Assembly (NCBI GenBank): GCA_020427865.1
Contig: JAGQNX010000120.1
Span: 1-9,442 of the forward strand
Source: a candidate division WWE3 bacterium
GTDB taxonomy: Bacteria; Patescibacteriota; WWE3; UBA101185; UBA10185
Reading direction: 5' to 3'
DNA: 9,442 nucleotides
In this document: positions 1 through 5,294 of the stretch, in pieces
Numbering within the stretch: the first letter of the stretch is position 1
Layout of the letters: each line of letters begins with the position of its first letter
The notes under the pieces: model-generated
Seen by the model: the letters and a program-made list of their open reading frames with translations, nothing else
Told to the model about the DNA's origin: nothing
The model's database searches: none
Translations under genes and position numbers: made by a program

Positions 1-2
1 TT

Positions 3-314
3 GGTGTTTATACCGCGCGTACGGCCACTGAGGCATTAGACATTTTAAAAAAAGTTTCTAATATTGATGTGATTTGGTTGGATCATTATTTAGTAGGTTC
101 TACAGGTTTAGAACTTGTAGAGCAAGTAAAACAGGATCCTGCGTTTGCTTCTATTCCTATTTATCTTGTAACTAACACCGCAGGTGATGAGGCTATTTAC
201 AATTATTTGCATTTGGGAGTTGTTAAGTATTTTGTAAAAACTAATATAAAGCTAACAGATGCTATTAATCAAATTGTAAATCAATTAAATTTTCCCGAAA
301 CTGTTAATTCGTAA
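3..314 (+). CDS. Response-regulator receiver domain protein, partial at 5' end
   Basis: This is the C-terminal portion (103 residues visible) of a CheY-like receiver. The frame is open to the left edge, so the true start and the N-terminal acidic pair that binds Mg2+ are outside the window; a GTG at 69 is internal. Visible hallmarks, numbered from base 3, are the probable phospho-acceptor Asp27 in WLDHYL, the conserved Thr57 at the end of the fourth strand (YLVTN) and Lys79 (KYFVK). The Pro that usually follows this Lys is a Thr. The protein stops right after the receiver fold, so it is probably a stand-alone receiver or the last domain of a larger protein. It precedes the SUF operon by 48 bases that contain a separate promoter, so a functional link to SUF is not implied. 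No partner kinase is visible. Confidence 0.85.
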   Translation, partial: GVYTARTATEALDILKKVSNIDVIWLDHYLVGSTGLELVEQVKQDPAFASIPIYLVTNTAGDEAIYNYLHLGVVKYFVKTNIKLTDAINQIVNQLNFPETVNS

Positions 315-326
315 CTCACGCAATCC

Positions 327-355
327 TTTACATATTAAGACATATAGATTATCAT
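327..355 (+). promoter_or_regulatory. Promoter of the regulator-SUF operon (leaderless)
   Basis: A -35-like TTTACA (327-332) and a -10-like TATCAT (350-355) are separated by exactly 17 bases; each differs from the sigma-70 consensus by one base. Transcription would begin at about 362-363, that is at or one base before the ATG at 363, giving a leaderless mRNA. An ACATAT direct repeat with a 10-base period (330-335 and 340-345) lies inside the promoter. The call rests on motif match and spacing only. Confidence 0.6.
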
Positions 356-360
356 CTATA
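343..360. promoter_or_regulatory. Probable operator: perfect inverted repeat over the -10 box
   Basis: The arms TATAGAT (343-349) and ATCTATA (354-360) are perfect inverted complements around a 4-base spacer (TATC). The repeat covers the whole candidate -10 element and ends 2 bases before the regulator's ATG. This is a classic position for a dimeric winged-helix repressor to block RNA polymerase, which suggests autoregulation by the ArsR-type protein encoded immediately downstream. A single half-site (8490-8496) occurs elsewhere in the window; I saw no second full copy. Confidence 0.6.
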
Positions 361-362
361 CG

Positions 363-668
363 ATGTTAAGCTTAAATACCGCTAAAACATGCCAATGTAC
401 AATATGCTTTAAATCTCTGGGTGTAGAATCCAGAATGTCGTTGTATACATATCTTAGTTCAGTGGGTGAGCAATCGGTTTCTCAACTTGTTAAGCATGTG
501 GGTTTAACTCAGCCGACTGTATCTCATCACTTAAAAGATATGCGGGATAGCGGTTTAATAACTTCTACAAAACGTGGTAAAGAAGTGTATTACAGTGTAA
601 GCTCCCTATGCCCTACTTACGCAAAGCCTTGCGTTTTAAAAAATGTAAATTTACAAATAGAAAACTAA
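363..668 (+). CDS. ArsR-type winged-helix regulator with Cys motifs, first gene of the SUF operon
   Basis: This 101-residue protein matches the ArsR/SmtB helix-turn-helix family. The recognition region around residues 38-60 contains LTQPTVSHHLKDM, followed by a beta-wing (TKRGKEVYYSV, about 69-79). It carries five cysteines: C10, C12 and C15 (CxCxxC) ahead of the fold, and C83 and C90 (CPx5C) after the wing. In this dimeric family such N- and C-terminal cysteines can come together to bind a metal, or here possibly an Fe-S cluster. It starts at the ATG just behind a probable operator and promoter, and its stop is 2 bases before sufC. Position and cysteines suggest a repressor that senses Fe-S or metal status, analogous to but not homologous in architecture with SufR or IscR. 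All three Ile codons are AUA. The ligand is unproven; Zn, Cu or As sensing are alternatives. Confidence 0.88.
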   Translation: MLSLNTAKTCQCTICFKSLGVESRMSLYTYLSSVGEQSVSQLVKHVGLTQPTVSHHLKDMRDSGLITSTKRGKEVYYSVSSLCPTYAKPCVLKNVNLQIEN

Positions 669-670
669 AA

Positions 671-1402
671 ATGTTAGAAATTAAAGATTTAAAAGTATCA
701 ATAGAAGATAAAGAAATTTTAAAGGGTGTTAATTTAACTGCACCTTCCAACCAAGTAACTGTTTTAATGGGACCTAATGGTTCTGGTAAGTCTACCCTAG
801 CTCAAGCGTTAATGGGGCATCCTATGTACAATGTTGTATCAGGGCAAGTAGAGTTTAATGGTGAGGATTTATTAGACATGGAGCCTGACGAACGTGCCTT
901 AACGGGAGTGTTTTTGTCGTTTCAATACCCTAGCGAAGTATCTGGTGTTACTATTTCTAACTTTTTACGACTTATTTATAACAAAAAGCATGACGAAAAG
1001 TTGACTCCTGTAAAGTTTCGTACACTTTTAACAGAAAAAATGGAACTTTTAGATATGGATCCTGCTTTTATGCATCGTTATTTAAATGAAGGATTTTCGG
1101 GCGGTGAAAAAAAGAGAATGGAAATGCTCCAGATGCTGATTTTAGAACCAAGTTTAGCTATTTTGGACGAAACTGATTCTGGTCTTGATGTAGATGCACT
1201 TAAAGTTGTAGGTAAAGTTGTAAATTACCTTAAAGAGAAAAATAATATGAGTGTGCTTTTAATTACTCACTACACTCGTATATTAAAATATATTCAAGCT
1301 GACAGCGTACATGTAATGCAACATGGTGTAATTACAAACTCTGGTGGCAAAGAACTTGCCCACGAATTAGAAGAAAAAGGATTTGCACCTTTTGGTGAAT
1401 AA
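671..1402 (+). CDS. sufC: SUF Fe-S assembly ATPase SufC
   Basis: This 243-residue protein has the typical length of SufC, the ABC-type ATPase that drives conformational change in the SufB-SufC-SufD scaffold in the cytosol. Visible motifs are the Walker A loop GPNGSGKST (34-42), Q-loop Gln85 (SFQYP), ABC signature FSGGEKKR (142-149), Walker B with LAILDE ending at Glu167 and D-loop SGLD, and H-loop His200. The ETDSGLD wording is the form characteristic of SufC. The ATG at 671 is chosen because it gives the normal N-terminus (MLEIKDL) and lies 2 bases after the regulator stop; the same frame is open upstream to 608 but overlaps the regulator. No Shine-Dalgarno sequence is evident, so translational coupling is likely. 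Confidence 0.97.
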   Translation: MLEIKDLKVSIEDKEILKGVNLTAPSNQVTVLMGPNGSGKSTLAQALMGHPMYNVVSGQVEFNGEDLLDMEPDERALTGVFLSFQYPSEVSGVTISNFLRLIYNKKHDEKLTPVKFRTLLTEKMELLDMDPAFMHRYLNEGFSGGEKKRMEMLQMLILEPSLAILDETDSGLDVDALKVVGKVVNYLKEKNNMSVLLITHYTRILKYIQADSVHVMQHGVITNSGGKELAHELEEKGFAPFGE

Positions 1403-1409
1403 ATAAAAT

Positions 1410-2846
1410 ATGGGTAAAAACCAAATGCAAGACAAACAAATAGAGCGTCCTTCTGTTAATGTAAATTCTGACTATAAATCTAAATATGGTTTTCATGTTG
1501 ACGAAAATTATGTTTTTAAAGCCCAAAAGGGACTTAATGCCGATGTTGTAAAAAAGATTAGCTCTATGAAAAACGAACCTCAATGGATGCTTGATTTTAG
1601 ACTTAAAGCTTTAGAAATATTTGAGTCTAAGCCTGTTCCAAGTTGGGGTGGTGATTTGTCTAAAATTGACTATCAAGACATTTATTATTATCTAAAACCT
1701 ACTGAAGACCAAAAAAGATCTTGGGATGATGTTCCTCAAGAAATGAAAGACACCTTCGAAAGGCTAGGCATACCCGAGGCTGAGCGTCAGCATTTAGCTG
1801 GTGTAAAAGCACAGTTTGATTCAGAAGTAATTTATGGATCCTTAATGCAAGAACTTGAAGATCAAGGCATAATTTTTATGGGGACCGATGAAGCTTTAAA
1901 AAAACATCCAGAATTTTTTGAGGAGTATTTTGGAAAAGTGATTCCTGCTGCTGACAACAAATATTCTGCACTTAATAGTGCTGTTTGGAGTGGTGGGTCT
2001 TTTGTTTATATTCCAAAAGGAGTTCATGTAAAACGCCCACTGCAAGCTTACTTTAGAATCAATGCCCAAAACATGGGTCAGTTTGAACGCACTTTAATTA
2101 TTGCTGATGAAGGAAGCTTTGCACATTATGTTGAAGGTTGTACTGCGCCTGTTTATTCTAGTGACTCACTACATTCCGCAGTAGTTGAAGTTATTGTAAA
2201 GCCAGGTGCTCGTTTTAGATACACCACAATTCAAAACTGGTCTAACGATGTTTACAACCTTGTTACCAAACGTGCACGTGTTGATAAAGACGGAGTAATG
2301 GAATGGGTAGACGGTAATTTAGGTTCCAGACTTACAATGAAGTATCCAAGCTGTTATCTAGTAGGCGAAAACGCTCGAGGCGAAGTTTTATCCATAGCTT
2401 ATGGCGGTAAAGGTCAACACCAAGATGCTGGTGCAAAAATGCTACATCTTGCTCCAAATACTTCTTCAACAATTATTTCTAAGTCTATAAGCTCTCAGGG
2501 TGGACGCACTAGTTACAGAGGCCTTGTTCATGTAGCACCTCACGCTGTAAATGCAAAATCCCGCGTAGAATGTGATGCTTTAATTTTAGACAGTGACTCT
2601 GCTACCGATACTTTTCCACACATGGATATTAGAAATAGCTCTGCAAACATAGAACATGAAGCCACTGTTAGTAAAATTGGAGAAGAAAAATTGTTTTATT
2701 TAATGTCTAGAGGACTTTCCGAAACCGAAGCAATGGGTCTAATTGTTTCTGGATTTATAGAACCTATTGTTAAAGAGCTACCCTTAGAATATGCTGTAGA
2801 GCTTAATCGTTTAATAGAATTAGAGATGGAAGGGTCAGTAGGGTAA
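1410..2846 (+). CDS. sufB: SUF Fe-S cluster scaffold subunit SufB
   Basis: This 478-residue protein (family about 465-495) is the core scaffold on which nascent clusters form. It has the helical N-terminal region with GIPEAERQHLAGV, the central beta-helix, and the conserved C-terminal segment EHEATVSKIGEE...FYLMSRG. Aligned by eye from the C-terminus, C388 corresponds to E. coli C405 (sulfur entry site), and H416 and E417 correspond to E. coli H433 and E434 near the SufB-SufD interface. The key residues are therefore retained. The start is the ATG 7 bases after sufC; Met6 is an alternative. No clear Shine-Dalgarno sequence is present. The neighbours sufC and sufD flank it directly, matching the stable SufBCD complex. 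Confidence 0.97.
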   Translation: MGKNQMQDKQIERPSVNVNSDYKSKYGFHVDENYVFKAQKGLNADVVKKISSMKNEPQWMLDFRLKALEIFESKPVPSWGGDLSKIDYQDIYYYLKPTEDQKRSWDDVPQEMKDTFERLGIPEAERQHLAGVKAQFDSEVIYGSLMQELEDQGIIFMGTDEALKKHPEFFEEYFGKVIPAADNKYSALNSAVWSGGSFVYIPKGVHVKRPLQAYFRINAQNMGQFERTLIIADEGSFAHYVEGCTAPVYSSDSLHSAVVEVIVKPGARFRYTTIQNWSNDVYNLVTKRARVDKDGVMEWVDGNLGSRLTMKYPSCYLVGENARGEVLSIAYGGKGQHQDAGAKMLHLAPNTSSTIISKSISSQGGRTSYRGLVHVAPHAVNAKSRVECDALILDSDSATDTFPHMDIRNSSANIEHEATVSKIGEEKLFYLMSRGLSETEAMGLIVSGFIEPIVKELPLEYAVELNRLIELEMEGSVG

Positions 2847-2848
2847 CT

Positions 2849-3460
2849 ATGAAAGTAGAGTATTTAAAACCAACCGCAAATACCATTATTAGTGTAAAAG
2901 AAGATACTCAATTTGTTTTAGATTTAGAAGGTAGTACTACACCTTGTTTAGTACAACTTGATTTTGATACCCCCAATGTAAAAGCCGACATTATTGGTTT
3001 ATATGTAGCAGGTGCTAACGATGATATTAATTTAACAACTATAGCTAATCACAAAGTTGTACATACGTCGTGTAATACTTTGGTTAAAGGGGTGCTTCTT
3101 GATAATTCTAAATCAACTTATATAGGCAAAATTGTTATTCAAAAATCTGCACAGCAAACATCTTCTTACTTAGATGATGCTGTTTTAGTAGTAGGAGAAA
3201 ACGTTCAAAACAAAGCAGATCCTATTTTAGAAATAGAAGCCGACGATGTTAAAGCTTCACATGGTTCTACAACTGGTACCGTTGATGCTGCACAAGTTTT
3301 TTATTTACAAAGTCGCGGATTTAGCAAAGAAGATGCTCAAAAATTAGTAGTACAGGGATTTTTAAGTTCTGCACTTTCTGCCATAATAGATGATGAAGTT
3401 AGATTAACTTTAGAGTCACAACTTTTAAGAAAGCTTAATTTTGGAACAGAATCAGAATAA
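2849..3460 (+). CDS. sufD: SufD-like subunit, compact form (about half length)
   Basis: The protein has 203 residues against about 400-440 for typical SufD. It keeps the C-terminal SufD/SufB signature: ADDVKASHG (131-139) with His138 equivalent to E. coli SufD H360, then FYLQSRG (151-157) and the helical tail that contacts SufC. The N-terminal helical domain and a large part of the beta-helix are missing. The ATG is 2 bases after the sufB stop and the frame is intact, so this is a native short protein and not a visible frameshift remnant. A weak purine-rich TAGGG lies just upstream of the start. It presumably pairs with SufB and one SufC as a minimal partner. The gene symbol is given by homology and operon position. 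Confidence 0.88.
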   Translation: MKVEYLKPTANTIISVKEDTQFVLDLEGSTTPCLVQLDFDTPNVKADIIGLYVAGANDDINLTTIANHKVVHTSCNTLVKGVLLDNSKSTYIGKIVIQKSAQQTSSYLDDAVLVVGENVQNKADPILEIEADDVKASHGSTTGTVDAAQVFYLQSRGFSKEDAQKLVVQGFLSSALSAIIDDEVRLTLESQLLRKLNFGTESE

Positions 3461-4673
3461 TCCTTATATAAAAGATTTCCCCATACTTTTTCGAACTGTT
3501 AATAGTAATAGGTTAACATATTTAGACAACGCAGCTACTACTCAAAAACCTACCGCTGTAATTGCAGCTTTAACGGACTTTTATACTCAACATAATGCCA
3601 ATGTTCACAGAGGTATTCATACTCTAAGTGAAGAAGCCACAGACATGTATGAGTCTGCTCGAGAAAAGATTGCACAATTTATTGGCGCTCCTACTAGTTC
3701 AGAAATAATTTTTACAAGTGGTTCTACAGAATCTTTAAACTTAGTTGTAGCTGGGTGGGCTGCCAATAATCTTGTATCTAACGATGTAGTTGTTTTAAAT
3801 TCTACTGACCATCATAGCAACCTAGTTGCTTGGCAAATGCTTGCCAAAACTCTAGATTTAAAACTTAAGTATTTAAGTGTAGATGCCAATGGTGAGTTAG
3901 ATCTAGTGCAACTCAAAACGTATTTAAATGAAGGCAATGTTAAGGTTGTATCTACTTCTCATATTTCGAATGTGTTAGGTACTGTTAATAATATTAAAGA
4001 AATTTGTAAGCTTGCACATGCTGTAGGTGCCAAAGTGGTTGTAGATGGTGCACAAGCCGTTTCTCATATTCCTGTAAATGTACAAAGCTTAGATTGTGAT
4101 TTTTATGCTTTTTCGGGGCATAAAATGTTTGGACCTATGGGTATAGGTGTTTTGTTTGGTAAACGCTCTTTGTTAGAAAATACAAATCCAATAAAATTTG
4201 GAGGAGGCATGATTTCAACAGTAGGTTTAGAGTCATCGACTTGGGCTACCATTCCCGAAAGATTTGAAGGGGGTACTCCTAGTGTTGCTGATGCGATTGG
4301 TTTGGGTGCTGCTGTAGACTACATAAATAATATTGGCCTTGAGAAGATTGTTGCGCATGAGTCTAGTCTAAATGCATATTTAATTCCTAAACTAAATTCA
4401 ATTAAAGGATTGCATATATTAGGATCCGCAGATTTTACAAAACGGGCTGGTTTAGTTTCTTTTTATGTAGATGGTATTCATTCGCATGATGTTGCTTCTG
4501 TTTTGTCCACTGTAGGTGTTGCGGTAAGATCTGGGCATCACTGTGCAATGCCGTTGCATAAAGGTATGTCTATTGCATCTTCTACAAGAGCTAGTTACCA
4601 CATTTACAATACTTATGCCGATATGGATGCTTTAGTAAATGGTATAAATACTGCTATAAAGATTTTAGGATAA
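3441..4673 (+). CDS. sufS: Cysteine desulfurase SufS (group II, SufU-partner type)
   Basis: This is a 410-residue PLP enzyme that takes sulfur from L-cysteine as a persulfide. The PLP lysine is K228 in SGHKMFGP; H124 (TDHHSN) should stack on PLP and D202 (VDGAQ) hold its pyridine nitrogen. The catalytic cysteine is C368 in RSGHHCAMPL, with substrate-binding R363. H349 in HSHDVA sits 19 residues before C368, the spacing of the Bacillus SufS His that exchanges zinc ligands with SufU; E. coli SufS, which uses SufE, has Tyr there. The best start is TTG at 3441, overlapping sufD by 20 bases; there is no ATG or GTG that keeps the normal N-terminus. The overlap suggests coupled translation with sufD. 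Confidence 0.96.
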   Translation: MEQNQNNPYIKDFPILFRTVNSNRLTYLDNAATTQKPTAVIAALTDFYTQHNANVHRGIHTLSEEATDMYESAREKIAQFIGAPTSSEIIFTSGSTESLNLVVAGWAANNLVSNDVVVLNSTDHHSNLVAWQMLAKTLDLKLKYLSVDANGELDLVQLKTYLNEGNVKVVSTSHISNVLGTVNNIKEICKLAHAVGAKVVVDGAQAVSHIPVNVQSLDCDFYAFSGHKMFGPMGIGVLFGKRSLLENTNPIKFGGGMISTVGLESSTWATIPERFEGGTPSVADAIGLGAAVDYINNIGLEKIVAHESSLNAYLIPKLNSIKGLHILGSADFTKRAGLVSFYVDGIHSHDVASVLSTVGVAVRSGHHCAMPLHKGMSIASSTRASYHIYNTYADMDALVNGINTAIKILG

Positions 4674-4682
4674 ATTAATACT

Positions 4683-5051
4683 ATGGAAGATAATATTTAT
4701 AGAGAACAACTAATGGAACTTTTTAAAAACCCTGCATATCGTGGACATTTAAACAATGCTACGCTTACACTTAATGCTAATAATCCAATGTGTGGAGACG
4801 AGCTTATTATTACACTTGCAATAAAAGATGGTGTAATAAAAGATTATCGTTATGATGGTGAAGCTTGTGCTGTTAGTTTAGCTTCTGCCGAGATTTTAGG
4901 AGAACAAATAATAGGTGAGCCTATTACAAAACTTATATCCCTAACCAAAGAAGAACTCTTAAAGTTGTTGGGTGTACAACTCACAACATCTAGGGTAAAG
5001 TGTGCTTTGTTGCCTTTAGAAACCCTAAAGGATGCCTCAACGCAATTATAA
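4683..5051 (+). CDS. sufU: Sulfur-acceptor/zinc protein SufU (short form)
   Basis: The protein has 122 residues and the IscU/SufU fold. It keeps the three ligand cysteines C37 (NPMCGDE, with D39), C62 (GEACAVSLASAE) and C107 (SRVKCALLP). The residue before the third Cys is Lys, as in SufU, not the His of IscU. In known SufU proteins this set binds zinc and accepts persulfide sulfur from SufS. The spacing from the second to third Cys is 45 residues, close to IscU (about 43) and shorter than in Bacillus SufU (about 62), so the usual SufU insertion is absent. The gene follows sufS by 9 bases, and sufS carries the matching SufU-type His. It starts at the ATG at 4683; an AGGA lies 12 bases upstream. 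Confidence 0.93.
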   Translation: MEDNIYREQLMELFKNPAYRGHLNNATLTLNANNPMCGDELIITLAIKDGVIKDYRYDGEACAVSLASAEILGEQIIGEPITKLISLTKEELLKLLGVQLTTSRVKCALLPLETLKDASTQL

Positions 5052-5053
5052 GT

Positions 5054-5293
5054 ATGGAACAAACAAACACAACTCCAAAACCAAATATTACTAAGGACAC
5101 CAATATTGCAGAGTTAGTTTTTAGATACCCTGTTGCGGAAGAAATCTTATTAGATTATGGTCTTCATTGTGCGGGATGTATTGCAAACGGTTTTGATACC
5201 TTAGAGTCTGGTGCAAAAATTCATGGACTTACCGACGACGAAATTGCCGAAATGCTTGAAAGAATACTCGAGGCAATTGAATTTGAAGAATAG
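5054..5293 (+). CDS. DUF1858 / hybrid-cluster-associated CxxC domain protein
   Basis: This 79-residue protein is the last gene of the SUF operon, 2 bases after sufU. Residues 12-77 fit the DUF1858 fold (related to the N-terminal domain of ScdA/RIC iron-sulfur repair proteins and the hybrid-cluster-protein-associated redox-disulfide family). The sequence runs from ITKDTNIAELV through VAEEILLDYGLHCAGC to a C-terminal acidic helix. The only cysteines are C39 and C42 in HCAGC, a possible redox disulfide, persulfide or metal site. ATG at 5054 is preferred because it starts right after the sufU stop; the open frame extends upstream into sufU. Operon membership argues for a role in Fe-S biogenesis or repair, such as sulfur or iron delivery or reduction, but no activity can be assigned from sequence. 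It ends with TAG. Confidence 0.85.
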   Translation: MEQTNTTPKPNITKDTNIAELVFRYPVAEEILLDYGLHCAGCIANGFDTLESGAKIHGLTDDEIAEMLERILEAIEFEE

Positions 5294-5294
5294 A

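Noticed and set aside
608..670. 21-residue N-terminal extension of SufC
   Set aside because: It overlaps the regulator coding sequence, adds a basic segment not found in SufC, and the ATG at 671 gives the normal N-terminus.
2849..3460. sufD as a frameshifted or truncated pseudogene
   Set aside because: There are only 2 bases between sufB and its ATG, the frame is clean, and the key C-terminal motifs are intact. A native short protein is more likely.
5000..5053. 18-residue extension of the DUF1858 protein
   Set aside because: It overlaps sufU in another frame; the ATG at 5054, just after the sufU stop, gives a normal family start.
4850..5062. Minus-strand open frames over SUF genes and hpf (4850-5062, 1332-1583, 8037-8285)
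   Set aside because: Each sits antisense to a well-supported gene (sufU, sufC/sufB, hpf) and shows no motif or start signal.
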